The notes under the pieces: generated by a model
The model's input: the letters and a program-made list of their open reading frames with translations, nothing else
Databases searched by the model: none
Told to the model about the DNA's origin: nothing
Made by a program: the position numbers and the translations under genes
Source: Pseudomonas sichuanensis
GTDB lineage: Bacteria > Pseudomonadota > Gammaproteobacteria > Pseudomonadales > Pseudomonadaceae
Reading direction: 5' to 3'
Length of the DNA: 64,000 nucleotides
Assembly: GCF_003231305.1 (NCBI RefSeq)
Contig: NZ_QKVM01000021.1
Location: forward strand, 1 to 64,000
Shown: positions 9,222 to 17,943 of the stretch, piece by piece
Position numbering within the stretch: the first letter of the stretch is position 1
How the letters are laid out: every line of letters starts with the position of its first letter

Positions 9222-11146
9222 GCAAACGCCTGAGCTGGGACATCCACACCCGCACGCAGATCATCAGCCTCGGCCCTGCCCTGCTGCTGACCTTGCTGCT
9301 GATCAGTTTCTTCACCTTCGTGCGTATCCAGGACTTGCGCCAGGAGCTCAACCACACCGGCCAATTGATCGCCAACCAGCTAGCGCCAGCCTCCGAGTAC
9401 GGCGTGATCTCCGGCAACAATGAAGTGCTCGACAGCCTGATGCGCGCGACCCTGAGCATCCCTCACGTGCGCTTCCTCGAGGTGCAGGACAGCCGCAACC
9501 ACATCCTGGTGTACGTCGAACAACCGGACGAAAGCCTCAGCCGGGCGCAACGGGTGGAAGTGTTCCAGGCGCCGATCCGCCTGCAGCAGATCCGCCTGGA
9601 CAACGACTTCCTGCAGGGCAAGCCGCAGTTGCCGAGCATCGGCGACGACTACCTGGGACGGGTGATCGTGGGCATGTCCGACGACGCCTTCAGCCAGCGC
9701 CAGCAGGAGATCGTGATCAAGGCCGGCATCCTCGCCCTGTTCGCGCTGCTGTTCACCTTCCTGCTGGCCCGGCGCCTGGCCATGAGCCTGTCCAAGCCGA
9801 TCAGCGACATGGGCCATGCGGTCAAGGCCATCCAGCAAGGTGATTTCAATGCCCCGTTGCCGGTGGTCGATGACAGCGAACTGGGCCACCTGGCGCGGCA
9901 CATCAACAACCTGGCCAGCGCCCTGGACCAGGCCGCCCATGAACAGCAGCAGGCCATGAGCCAGTTGATCCAGGCCCGCGAAGAGGCCGAGCAGGCCAAC
10001 CGTGCCAAGTCGGACTTCCTGGCCATGATGAGCCATGAACTGCGCACCCCCATGAACGGTGTCCTGGGCATGCTGCAGCTGCTGGAGACCACCCGCTTGA
10101 CCAACGAGCAGGCCGAATACGCCGCAGTGGCCAGCGAGTCCACCGGGCACCTGCTCAAGGTGATCAACGACATCCTCGATTTCTCGCGGATCGAACGCAC
10201 CACGCTGCAACTGGAGCACATCGACTTCAACCTTGGCGAGCTGGTCGCCAGCAGTGTCCAGTCGTTCCAGCACAGCGCCCAGCAGCGCGGCCTGGCGCTG
10301 CACCTGCAGTTGCCGCCTGGCATGGAGCTGTTGCAGGTGGTCGGCGACCCGACCCGCATCCGGCAGGTCCTGCTCAACCTGATCGGCAATGCGCTGAAGT
10401 TCACCGAACGCGGCGAAGTGGCGGTAGAAGCGAGCTGGCGGGTGCTCGATCAGCAGATGATCTGGCTGACCTGCACCGTGCGCGACACGGGCATCGGTAT
10501 CGACAGCAACCGCCTGGAAATGATGTTCGTCGCCTTCCAGCAGGCCGACAGCTCGATTTCCCGGCGCTACGGCGGTACCGGGCTGGGCCTGTCGATCGCC
10601 CGCACCCTGGCCGAACGCATGGGCGGCCAGTTGCGTGGCGAAAGCCGCGAAGGGTTGGGCTCGACCTTCACCCTGGAGATGCCGCTGGCCCTGGCCAACG
10701 CCCCCGCGGCCCTGCCTGTGGGCGCGGCGGCTGCCGGTGCGCTGGGTGGCAACGGCGAGCGGGTCCTGCTGGTGGAGGACAATCCGGTCAACCAGAGCGT
10801 CATCGAAGCCATGCTGCGCAGCCTCGGCTTCGAGGTCAGCTTGGCGATGGATGGCGCCCAGGCGGTCGACCTGGTGCAGCAGCAACGCTTCGCCGCCGTG
10901 CTGATGGACTGCCGCCTGCCGCAGGTGGACGGCTTCGAGGCCACCCGGCGCATCCGCCAGCTGGCACAGGGCGACGGGCTGCCGATCATCGCCCTCACCG
11001 CCAGTGTGCTGGAGGGCGACCGCGAGCGCTGCCTGGCCGCCGGCATGAACGATTACCTGAGCAAGCCGTTCAAACGCACCGAGCTGCAGCGCATCCTGCA
11101 CCGCTGGTTGCCCGCTCGGACAGCCGCGACTGGCGATAAATGCTAA
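9218..11146 (+). CDS. hybrid sensor histidine kinase/response regulator
   Basis: A 642-aa inner-membrane hybrid kinase. TM1 is at about residues 13-33 and TM2 at about 168-186, enclosing a periplasmic domain of about 130 residues (Asn-Gln-rich start, then a mixed fold). HAMP follows at about 187-240, a short coiled coil, HisKA with phospho-acceptor His273 in [12 protein letters not shown], and HATPase_c (N box [15 protein letters not shown] boxes DTGIGI and [10 protein letters not shown]). The C-terminal receiver has phospho-acceptor Asp564 in [12 protein letters not shown]. There is no HPt domain, so phosphotransfer to a separate partner must be supplied elsewhere. The ATG overlaps the stop of the periplasmic protein gene (ATGA). 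It probably reads the state of that protein and the TonB receptor. Confidence 0.92.
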   Translation: MSKRLSWDIHTRTQIISLGPALLLTLLLISFFTFVRIQDLRQELNHTGQLIANQLAPASEYGVISGNNEVLDSLMRATLSIPHVRFLEVQDSRNHILVYVEQPDESLSRAQRVEVFQAPIRLQQIRLDNDFLQGKPQLPSIGDDYLGRVIVGMSDDAFSQRQQEIVIKAGILALFALLFTFLLARRLAMSLSKPISDMGHAVKAIQQGDFNAPLPVVDDSELGHLARHINNLASALDQAAHEQQQAMSQLIQAREEAEQANRAKSDFLAMMSHELRTPMNGVLGMLQLLETTRLTNEQAEYAAVASESTGHLLKVINDILDFSRIERTTLQLEHIDFNLGELVASSVQSFQHSAQQRGLALHLQLPPGMELLQVVGDPTRIRQVLLNLIGNALKFTERGEVAVEASWRVLDQQMIWLTCTVRDTGIGIDSNRLEMMFVAFQQADSSISRRYGGTGLGLSIARTLAERMGGQLRGESREGLGSTFTLEMPLALANAPAALPVGAAAAGALGGNGERVLLVEDNPVNQSVIEAMLRSLGFEVSLAMDGAQAVDLVQQQRFAAVLMDCRLPQVDGFEATRRIRQLAQGDGLPIIALTASVLEGDRERCLAAGMNDYLSKPFKRTELQRILHRWLPARTAATGDKC

Positions 11147-11203
11147 AGTGCGGCAGTCTTAAAGACTGGACAGGACCTTCGCAGGCCCGGAAAATAACAT
11201 TTC

Positions 11204-11219
11204 AGTGCACACCTGTACT
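11204..11219. promoter_or_regulatory. imperfect palindrome upstream of fabA, candidate DesT-type operator
   Basis: The 16-base element AGTGCACACCTGTACT has half-sites AGTGCA and TGTACT, an inverted repeat with one mismatch. It lies about 135 bases before the fabA start. In P. aeruginosa the TetR-family regulator DesT controls fabAB through a palindrome with AGTG/CACT-like ends. Assigning this element to DesT is inference by position and resemblance. Confidence 0.4.
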
Positions 11220-11320
11220 TCTTTTGCCAGGTGCGCTGTGACTTTCACCACAACGCAATAGTCTACCTGTAGGCTGCCGCCTCGAATGCACAACGCTTCG
11301 GGCCGGCCGGGAAGATTCAT

Positions 11321-11335
11321 CCCCTGCCGCAGGGG
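11321..11335 (+). other. GC hairpin directly before the fabA ribosome site
   Basis: CCCCTG and CAGGGG flank a three-base loop and end eight bases before the GAGGAG Shine-Dalgarno of fabA. A hairpin here could tune translation or protect the fabAB mRNA. It is not followed by a T-run, so it is not an intrinsic terminator. Confidence 0.4.
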
Positions 11336-11352
11336 GTTATTGAGGAGCTCGC

Positions 11353-11868
11353 ATGACCAAACAAAACGCCTTTACCCGGGAAGACCTGCTGCGCTGCAGT
11401 CGCGGTGAGCTGTTCGGCCCCGGTAATGCGCAACTGCCCGCCCCGAACATGCTGATGGTCGATCGCATCGCCCATATCAGCGAGGAAGGCGGCAAGTTCG
11501 GCAAAGGTGAATTGGTCGCCGAGCTGGATATCAATCCGGACCTGTGGTTCTTCGCCTGCCACTTCGAAGGCGACCCGGTGATGCCAGGCTGCCTGGGCCT
11601 CGATGCCATGTGGCAGCTGGTCGGCTTCTTCCTTGGCTGGCAGGGCCTGCCGGGCCGCGGCCGCGCGCTGGGTTCGGGCGAAGTGAAGTTCTTCGGCCAG
11701 GTACTACCCACCGCCAAGAAAGTCACCTACAACATTCACATCAAGCGCGTCCTGAAGGGCAAGCTGAACATGGCCATCGCCGATGGCTCGGTCAGCGTCG
11801 ACGGTCGCGAGATCTACACCGCCGAAGGCCTGCGAGTCGGCGTGTTCACCTCCACTGACAATTTCTAA
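11353..11868 (+). CDS. fabA: 3-hydroxydecanoyl-[acyl-carrier-protein] dehydratase/isomerase FabA
   Basis: A 171-aa cytoplasmic enzyme with the exact canonical FabA length. It dehydrates 3-hydroxydecanoyl-ACP and isomerises trans-2- to cis-3-decenoyl-ACP, the branch point to unsaturated fatty acids. The active site is visible in [15 protein letters not shown] with His70 and Asp84 in the canonical numbering. The start is set by GAGGAG eight bases before the ATG. fabB follows after 11 bases, the standard operon. A candidate operator lies upstream. Confidence 0.97.
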   Translation: MTKQNAFTREDLLRCSRGELFGPGNAQLPAPNMLMVDRIAHISEEGGKFGKGELVAELDINPDLWFFACHFEGDPVMPGCLGLDAMWQLVGFFLGWQGLPGRGRALGSGEVKFFGQVLPTAKKVTYNIHIKRVLKGKLNMAIADGSVSVDGREIYTAEGLRVGVFTSTDNF

Positions 11869-11879
11869 GGGTTATTCGC

Positions 11880-13097
11880 ATGCGCCGCGTCGTTATCACT
11901 GGTCTGGGCATCGTTTCGTGCCTGGGCAATGACAAAGCTACCGTCACCGAAAACCTGCGCAACAGCCGTCCGGGCATTCGTTACAACCCGGAATACAAGG
12001 AGATGGGGCTGCGTAGCCAGGTTTCCGGCTCCATCGACCTGAACCTCGAAGAGCTGATCGACCGCAAGGTGTATCGCTTCGTTGGCCACGCCGCTGCCTA
12101 CGCGTACCTGGCGATGCAGGATGCGATCAAGGACGCCGGCCTGACCGAAGAGCAAGTGTCGAACCCGCGCACCGGCCTGGTTGCCGGTTCCGGCGGCGCT
12201 TCCACGCTGAACCAGATGGAAGCCCTGGACACCCTGCGCGAGAAAGGCGTCAAGCGCGTTGGCCCATACCGTGTCACCCGCACCATGGGCAGCACCGTGT
12301 CGGCGTGCCTGGCCACCCCGTTCAAGATCAAGGGCATCAACTACTCGATCTCGTCGGCCTGCGCCACCTCGGCACACTGCATCGGCACCGCGCTGGAGCA
12401 GATCCAGTGGGGCAAGCAGGACATCGTCTTCGCCGGTGGCGGTGAAGAAGAGCACTGGAGCCAGTCGTTCCTGTTCGATGCCATGGGCGCCCTGTCGACC
12501 AAGCGCAACGAAACCCCAGAGCTGGCCTCGCGCGCCTACGACGCCGACCGTGATGGCTTCGTCATCGCTGGCGGTGGCGGCATGGTGGTGGTCGAGGAGC
12601 TGGAACACGCCCTGGCCCGTGGCGCCAAGATCTACGCCGAAATCGTCGGCTACGGCGCGACTTCGGACGGCTACGACATGGTCGCCCCGAGCGGCGAAGG
12701 CGCGATCCGCTGCATGCAGCAGGCGCTGTCCACCGTCGACACCCCGATCGACTACCTGAACACCCACGGCACCTCCACCCCGGTCGGCGACGTTGCCGAG
12801 ATGAAGGGCGTGCGTGAAGTGTTCAAGGACAAGGCTCCGAAGATCAGCTCGACCAAGAGCCTGTCCGGCCACTCGCTGGGCGCCGCAGGCGTGCACGAGG
12901 CGATCTACTGCCTGCTGATGATGGAGAATGACTTCATCGCCGGCTCGGCCAACATCGACGAGCTGGATCCGGAAGTTGCCGACCTGCCGATCGTGCGCAA
13001 GACCGAAGACGCCAAGCTCACCACCGTGATGAGCAACAGCTTCGGCTTCGGCGGCACCAACGCCACCCTGGTGCTCAAGCGCTGGGAAGGCAAGTGA
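11880..13097 (+). CDS. fabB: 3-oxoacyl-[acyl-carrier-protein] synthase I FabB
   Basis: A 405-aa condensing enzyme that elongates cis-3-decenoyl-ACP produced by FabA, committing it to unsaturated fatty acids. The thiolase-fold catalytic triad is seen: Cys161 in [12 protein letters not shown], one His in [12 protein letters not shown] and the other in [14 protein letters not shown]. The glycine-rich [13 protein letters not shown] closes the fold. The ATG follows an AAGGG ribosome site and lies 11 bases after fabA. A strong terminator follows immediately. Confidence 0.97.
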   Translation: MRRVVITGLGIVSCLGNDKATVTENLRNSRPGIRYNPEYKEMGLRSQVSGSIDLNLEELIDRKVYRFVGHAAAYAYLAMQDAIKDAGLTEEQVSNPRTGLVAGSGGASTLNQMEALDTLREKGVKRVGPYRVTRTMGSTVSACLATPFKIKGINYSISSACATSAHCIGTALEQIQWGKQDIVFAGGGEEEHWSQSFLFDAMGALSTKRNETPELASRAYDADRDGFVIAGGGGMVVVEELEHALARGAKIYAEIVGYGATSDGYDMVAPSGEGAIRCMQQALSTVDTPIDYLNTHGTSTPVGDVAEMKGVREVFKDKAPKISSTKSLSGHSLGAAGVHEAIYCLLMMENDFIAGSANIDELDPEVADLPIVRKTEDAKLTTVMSNSFGFGGTNATLVLKRWEGK

Positions 13098-13118
13098 TCG
13101 CTTGATCTGCTGAACGAG

Positions 13119-13147
13119 AACGCCCGGGCCTAAGGTCCGGGCGTTTT
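13119..13147 (+). terminator. intrinsic terminator after fabB
   Basis: A 12-base-pair stem (AACGCCCGGGCC with its near-perfect complement) with a three-base TAA loop is followed by TTTTTG. It ends the fabAB transcript and also separates it from the convergent chemoreceptor gene. Confidence 0.88.
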
Positions 13148-13159
13148 TGTTTGTGGCCT

Positions 13160-14785
13160 TCAGACCGAAAACCGCTGTACCAGGGTGTTCAAGTCCACCG
13201 CCAGCCGCGACAGCGACTGGCTCGCCGCCGAGGTTTGCTCGGCGCCGGCTGAAGACTGATGCGCCAGGTCGCGAATGGTGGTCAGGTTACGGTCCACCTC
13301 CCGCGCCACCTGGGCCTGCTGCTCCGACGCACTGGCGATCACCAGGTTGCGCTCGTTGATCTGGCCGATGGCCCCGGCAATCGCTTCCAGCGCCGCACCG
13401 GCGGCATGGGCGCCATCGAGGGTCGAGCGGGCCCGCGCATCACTTTGCTGCATGCCCTGCACGGCACGTTCGGCACCCCCCTGGATAGCCACGATCATCT
13501 GTTCGATCTCGCGGGTCGAAGCCTGGGTGCGATGGGCCAACGCCCGCACTTCGTCGGCCACCACGGCAAACCCGCGCCCGGCCTCGCCGGCCCGTGCCGC
13601 CTCGATGGCGGCGTTGAGCGCCAGCAGGTTGGTCTGCTCGGCGATCGAACCGATCACCTCCAGCACCTTGCTGATATCGTGCACCTGCTGGGCCAATTGG
13701 CCGACCTCTTCGGCATTGCCGGCCACGCCACTGGCCAGCGCCTCAATGGCGGCGACCGTGGCCTGCACCTGTTCGCGGCCCTGGCGGGCGATGCGGTCGG
13801 ATTCAGCAGAAGCCTCAGAGGTGGCCACGGCATTGCTCGCCACCTCCTCCACCGCCGCGGTCATCTGGTTGACCGCGGTGGCCGCCTGCTCGATCTCCTG
13901 GCTCTGCTGCTGCAGGCCGCGGGTGGCGTCCTCGGTCACCGCGCTGAGCTCTTCGGAGGCCGAAGCCAACTGACTGGCCGAGTCGGAAATCCGCCCGATG
14001 GTCTCGCGCAGGCTTTGCTGCATGCTTTTGAGCGCCGCCAGCAAGCGGGCCGGCTCGTCATCGCCCTGCACGGCGATCTGCGGCGTCAGGTCGCCAGTGG
14101 CGACCGTCTCGGCCACTTTCAGCGACTGCCCGAGCGGGCGCACGATGCTGCGGGTCAGGGCCATGGCCAGCACCACGGTCAAGGTCAGGGCCACCACCAA
14201 CAGCCCCATCACCCAGACCCGCGCTGCACTGTAGACGGACTCGGCCGTGGTGGTGGCCAGCCCGGCATGGTGAGTGTTCAGCGCGATCAGTTCGTTGAGG
14301 CTGGCCGTCATCTGATCGGCGATCTGGTTGATCTCGCCATTGACCAGCGCCGCAGCCGCTTCGATGCGGCCATCGCTGGCCAACTGCACCACCTGGCCCT
14401 GCAAGGTCATGTACTGGCGTTCGAGGCCCAGGTAGCGGTCGAACAGGGTACGCTCCTCCGGCAGCACGATCAGCGCGTCATAGCGTTGCTGGGCCTTGCT
14501 CAGGCCGGCCTTGATCTCCTCGATGCGGGCACGGTTCTGCTGCTGCGCCGTGCTGTCGGTGTTGACCAGCAGGCGCAGGGTGAGCGCGCGAATGCGCAGC
14601 ATGTCCTGGGTCATGCTGCCCACCGAGATGATGCTGGGCAGCCAGTTGTCGTCCACCTGCTCGGCCTGTTGGCGCATGTTGGTCATCTGTTGCAGGGCGA
14701 AACTGCCCAGCGCCACCACCAGCAAGGCCATGATGCCGAAGCCGATCCCGGCGCGCGGGGCGATATTCAAGCGTCTGAGGCTCAT
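13160..14785 (-). CDS. methyl-accepting chemotaxis protein (four-helix-bundle sensor)
   Basis: A 541-aa chemoreceptor. TM1 is at about residues 13-31; a periplasmic, mostly helical domain of about 155 residues follows that fits the 4HB_MCP/TarH type, then TM2 at about 190-210, HAMP, and the long cytoplasmic coiled coil. The signalling tip contains [19 protein letters not shown] and the flanking [15 protein letters not shown], which bind CheW and CheA. The ligand cannot be read from the sequence. It ends close to fabB, convergent, and is followed upstream by an unrelated exported amidohydrolase gene. Confidence 0.93.
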   Translation of the reverse strand: MSLRRLNIAPRAGIGFGIMALLVVALGSFALQQMTNMRQQAEQVDDNWLPSIISVGSMTQDMLRIRALTLRLLVNTDSTAQQQNRARIEEIKAGLSKAQQRYDALIVLPEERTLFDRYLGLERQYMTLQGQVVQLASDGRIEAAAALVNGEINQIADQMTASLNELIALNTHHAGLATTTAESVYSAARVWVMGLLVVALTLTVVLAMALTRSIVRPLGQSLKVAETVATGDLTPQIAVQGDDEPARLLAALKSMQQSLRETIGRISDSASQLASASEELSAVTEDATRGLQQQSQEIEQAATAVNQMTAAVEEVASNAVATSEASAESDRIARQGREQVQATVAAIEALASGVAGNAEEVGQLAQQVHDISKVLEVIGSIAEQTNLLALNAAIEAARAGEAGRGFAVVADEVRALAHRTQASTREIEQMIVAIQGGAERAVQGMQQSDARARSTLDGAHAAGAALEAIAGAIGQINERNLVIASASEQQAQVAREVDRNLTTIRDLAHQSSAGAEQTSAASQSLSRLAVDLNTLVQRFSV

Positions 14786-14878
14786 TTCAGGATCCCTCCC
14801 AAAGGTATTGTTCCGTCGCTTAAAGAAGGTATCGGGCGGTTAGAAATTTGCGTAAGACAAAAACGCGATATCAAAACG

Positions 14879-15895
14879 CTACTTGTCCTGCTTTGCCACC
14901 TTGGGTAGCACGGCAAGGAAATTGTCCCGCGCCACCTTGTTCGCGACCGCCTCCGGCAAGGCATCGAGAAACGGTTTGAAGCCATGAAGCTGCTCGCCAA
15001 GGCTATCGAAGCGCCCCACCAGGTCGGAGCCAAGCATGAACCGCTCAGGGAAGCGCTCTACCAGCTGCAGCCAGGCTTGGCGAGGCACGCCTTCGCTATC
15101 CAGCAAGTAAGGTTCGAGCACGCTCCAGGACAGGTCGACGTACAGATTGGGGTAATCCTCGAGCAGCCGGGTCAGTACCGGCAGCAGAAAGTCCATCTGC
15201 GTCTGGTGCCGGTGAATTTCCAGGCTGCTGCCCGCATGGGCCCAGATGAACCGGGTGTGCGGGTGGTTACGCAAGGGCTCCTCGATTTCGGCCAGGTACA
15301 GCGGGTTGCGCTCGCGCTTGGACGTGATATTGGAATGCAGCAGGACCGGCAGGTCGCGCTCGGCGGCCAGGTGGTAGATGCGGGTCATTGCCTCGTTGTT
15401 GGCCCGCGGCGTATCGCCGCTGGTCAGTGCAGTGAGGTCATCGTGGCGGGTGAACACTTCGCCGATGCCCTGCCACAACCCGGGATACAGCTCGAGTATG
15501 CGTTCGATGTGGCTGACGGCGTTCTTGTCCACCGGGTTGAAGCCCGTAAGAAACGGATGGAAACGCCGTCGCTGCGCAGGCGCCAGCTTTTCCAGGGCCG
15601 CGGCCACGTACAGGTCGGTGGCGCTGTACCAGTAGGCGTCGGCATCATCGCCCGCATAGTAGCGCGGGCGCTTGGGCTCATCCTCGTGCCATTTCTTGGC
15701 CACCGGGATACCGGCGATCATCGACTGCTCGACCCCGGCCTTGTCCATGGCCTTGAGCAGCGCCGGCATGCCCTCGGTTTCCTGGAAGAAGTCCACGTAG
15801 TGCAGGTGGGCATCGCTGTAACGATAGTCGCGGGCCTGGGCCGACGGATACAGGCACCCGTAGAGCAGCAGGCCGGCGAGGATGCGCACGATCAT
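14879..15895 (-). CDS. exported amidohydrolase (TIM-barrel metal hydrolase)
   Basis: A 338-aa amidohydrolase-2 family protein with a signal peptide (residues 1-22, cleavage near AQA-RD). The mature protein opens with the metal-binding HxH in SDAHLHYVDFF; further ligands are likely in VLLHSNIT, IWAHAGSS and the Asp of MLGSDLVGRFDS. The start at 15895 is decided by a strong AAGGAGG six bases before it; the longer frame upstream has no such site. Reaction unknown; members of this superfamily hydrolyse or decarboxylate small cyclic substrates. An exported member is less common than a cytoplasmic one. No tight link to a neighbour. Confidence 0.82.
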   Translation of the reverse strand: MIVRILAGLLLYGCLYPSAQARDYRYSDAHLHYVDFFQETEGMPALLKAMDKAGVEQSMIAGIPVAKKWHEDEPKRPRYYAGDDADAYWYSATDLYVAAALEKLAPAQRRRFHPFLTGFNPVDKNAVSHIERILELYPGLWQGIGEVFTRHDDLTALTSGDTPRANNEAMTRIYHLAAERDLPVLLHSNITSKRERNPLYLAEIEEPLRNHPHTRFIWAHAGSSLEIHRHQTQMDFLLPVLTRLLEDYPNLYVDLSWSVLEPYLLDSEGVPRQAWLQLVERFPERFMLGSDLVGRFDSLGEQLHGFKPFLDALPEAVANKVARDNFLAVLPKVAKQDK

Positions 15896-16012
15896 TGCCG
15901 CCTCCTTTGCAGGGTATGGAAAGGGTAGACCCAACGGCCGCTTCGGCGGTTCAGCGCCAGCACGCGAACCGCTATGCTTGGGGCATTCCCCTGCCCACTC
16001 CGGAGTACCCCC

Positions 16013-16876
16013 ATGAGCAGCCCCTTGGTCATCCGCCCCCGCGCCGAATCGGTCGAGGGCCAGCCGATCCTGCGCCCGCTGCCCTCGGCCCAGTGCCGCA
16101 GCGTCGGGCCTTTCGTGTTCTTCGACCACATGCTCGAGACCGACTACGCCCCGGGCACCGGTATGGATATCCGCCAGCACCCGCATATCGGCCTGTCGAC
16201 CCTTACCTACCTGTTCGAAGGCGAGATTCAGCACAAGGACAGCCTGGGCTCGGACCAACGCGTGCTGCCAGGGGATGTGAGCTGGATGACGGCGCGAGGC
16301 GGCGTGGCCCACGTCGAGCGCACACCTGCCGACCTGAGGGCCAAGGGTTCACGACTGCACGGGCTGCAAGTCTGGCTGGCGTCGCCGCGCAAGCACGAGC
16401 AGGGCATGCCGAGCTACAGCCATCATCCGGCAGCGAGCCTGCCAGTCAGTGACAGCCTTGGGGTGCAGATCCGCATGATCGCCGGCAATGGTTTTTGCCT
16501 GGAGTCGCCAGTGCCGGTGCTCTCCCCTACCCTGTATGCCCACGTGCACATGCAATCGGCCACGACGCTGACAGTCCCTGCCGAGCATGAGCAACGCGCC
16601 TTGTATGTGCTGGACGGTGAACTGTCGCTGAACGACGAGCGCGTGGAGGCCTGCAGCCTGGTCGTGCTGCCGGAGGGCGAAGCAATGGTTCTATACGCCG
16701 AAGAAGCCTGCCAGCTGGTGCTGATCGGGGGTGCGGCGCTGGATGGGCCGCGGCGGATGAACTGGAATTTCGTTGCCAGTGACCCGGAGCTGATCGAGCA
16801 AGCGCGAGCGCGTTGGGCGGCGGGCGATTGGCCGGTGGTGCCAGGGGAAAGCGGGCGGATCGAATTGCCGCGTTGA
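16013..16876 (+). CDS. pirin family protein
   Basis: A 287-aa bicupin of the pirin family. The N-terminal cupin carries the metal-binding motif HPHIGLSTLTYLFEGE, with further ligands near GDVSWMTARGGVAHVERT. The C-terminal cupin (LYVLDGELSLND) is degenerate in metal ligands, as is usual. Bacterial pirins have been linked to quercetinase activity or to modulation of pyruvate dehydrogenase. The ATG at 16013 follows a CGGAG ribosome site at seven bases. The gene stands alone and ends beside a REP palindrome. Confidence 0.88.
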   Translation: MSSPLVIRPRAESVEGQPILRPLPSAQCRSVGPFVFFDHMLETDYAPGTGMDIRQHPHIGLSTLTYLFEGEIQHKDSLGSDQRVLPGDVSWMTARGGVAHVERTPADLRAKGSRLHGLQVWLASPRKHEQGMPSYSHHPAASLPVSDSLGVQIRMIAGNGFCLESPVPVLSPTLYAHVHMQSATTLTVPAEHEQRALYVLDGELSLNDERVEACSLVVLPEGEAMVLYAEEACQLVLIGGAALDGPRRMNWNFVASDPELIEQARARWAAGDWPVVPGESGRIELPR

Positions 16877-16899
16877 TGTGGGGCCGCTTTGCGGCCCAT

Positions 16900-16960
16900 C
16901 GCGGGTAAACCCGCTCCCACAGGGGTCGCGTGACCTTCTGTGGGAGCGGGTTTACCCGCG
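16900..16960. repeat. REP palindrome pair after the pirin gene
   Basis: Two 23-base arms (CGCGGGTAAACCCGCTCCCA at 16900 onward, and its exact reverse complement at 16938-16960) are separated by 15 bases. Each contains a P. putida-type REP core (GCGGGTAAACCCGC). The pair forms a BIME-like inverted unit between two convergent genes and probably acts as a transcript end or gyrase target. Confidence 0.85.
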
Positions 16961-16989
16961 AAGGGCTGCGCAGCAGCCCCCTTTCACAT

Positions 16990-17715
16990 TCAGCCGCGGA
17001 ACACTTCACCAAGCAGGTTATGCATCGCGCGGAATGCCCGCTCCGACGTGCGTCGGTCGTACTGCATCTTGCCCGGCACATTGGCATGCGGGTCGGTGAA
17101 CGAGTGCACCGCACCGCCGTAGCTGAGCAACTGCCAGTCGACCTTGGCGGCATTCATCTCGTCTTCGAAGGCCGGCAACTGTTCTTTCGGCACCAGTGGG
17201 TCGGATGCACCGTGCAGCACCAGCACCGCACCTTTGATGCGCTTGGCATCCGCCGGGTTCGGCGTATCCAGCGTGCCGTGGAACGACACGGCCGCCTTCA
17301 GGTCGGCACCGGTACGCGCCAGCTCCAAGGCGCAACAACCGCCGAAGCAGAAGCCGAAGGTAGCCACCTTGCCCGGCTCCAGCAGGGCCTTGGACTGGCC
17401 CACCAACTGCGCCAGGGCTTCCTGCATGCGTTTGCGCAGCTCGGCGCGATCGTTCTTCAGCGGCATCATCGCCGCCCCGGCCTCATCGGCATTGGACGGT
17501 CGCACCGATTGCCCGTAAAGGTCGGCGATCAACACCACATAGCCCTGCTCCGCCACTTCCTTGGCGATGCGCTCGGCACCTTCGCCAATCCCCATCCAGT
17601 TCGGCGCCATCACCAGGCCCGGCTGCGGCAGTGCGCCGGGGGCATAGACCAGGCGGCTCTCATAGGTCTTGCCCGACAGGTGATAAACCAGCGACTCGAC
17701 GATGACCTTGCTCAT
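16990..17715 (-). CDS. dienelactone hydrolase family protein
   Basis: A 241-aa cytoplasmic alpha/beta hydrolase. The nucleophile elbow is GFCFGGCC, with Cys rather than Ser as in dienelactone hydrolase; the Asp is near HGASDPLVP and the His is in GGAVHSFTDP. True dienelactone hydrolases take part in chlorocatechol degradation, but no catabolic genes lie around this one, so it is probably a general esterase or housekeeping paralogue. It is flanked on both sides by REP palindromes. Confidence 0.88.
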   Translation of the reverse strand: MSKVIVESLVYHLSGKTYESRLVYAPGALPQPGLVMAPNWMGIGEGAERIAKEVAEQGYVVLIADLYGQSVRPSNADEAGAAMMPLKNDRAELRKRMQEALAQLVGQSKALLEPGKVATFGFCFGGCCALELARTGADLKAAVSFHGTLDTPNPADAKRIKGAVLVLHGASDPLVPKEQLPAFEDEMNAAKVDWQLLSYGGAVHSFTDPHANVPGKMQYDRRTSERAFRAMHNLLGEVFRG

Positions 17716-17767
17716 TCAGCTCTCCTTGGGCTTTCACGGAAAAACTTGAGGTTAGACGCTACACAGA

Positions 17768-17886
17768 CCTGTGGGAGCGGGTTTACCGGAGTGCCGGACC
17801 ACCGCGAACACCGGCAAAGCCGGTGCCATGCACCGCGGCGCACGCTTCGCGGTGGTCCGGCACTCCGGTAAACCCGCTCCCACAGG
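17768..17886. repeat. long perfect inverted repeat built on a REP core
   Basis: Two perfect 41-base arms (17768-17808 and 17846-17886) flank a 37-base centre. The outer 20 bases are the REP element seen elsewhere (CCTGTGGGAGCGGGTTTACC); the inner 21 bases (starting GGAGTGCCGGACCACC) are unique here. The centre contains a further small palindrome (CACCGGCAAAGCCGGTG). The element sits between the start of the dienelactone-hydrolase-like gene and the end of htpG. Confidence 0.92.
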
Positions 17887-17908
17887 GAACTGGCAAACAC
17901 CCTCAATA

Positions 17909-17935
17909 AAAAAGCCCGCCGAAGCGGGCTTTTGT
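17909..17935 (-). terminator. intrinsic terminator of htpG
   Basis: On the minus strand AAAGCCCGC pairs with GCGGGCTTT around a four-base TTCG-type loop and runs into a T-tract (complement of AATAAAAAA). It starts nine bases past the htpG stop codon. Confidence 0.9.
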
Positions 17936-17943
17936 CCATCAAC

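Noticed and set aside
17336..17380. GFCFGGCC in the dienelactone-hydrolase-like protein as a sign of chloroaromatic degradation
   Set aside because: The motif marks the fold and nucleophile only; no catechol or chlorocatechol genes lie around it.
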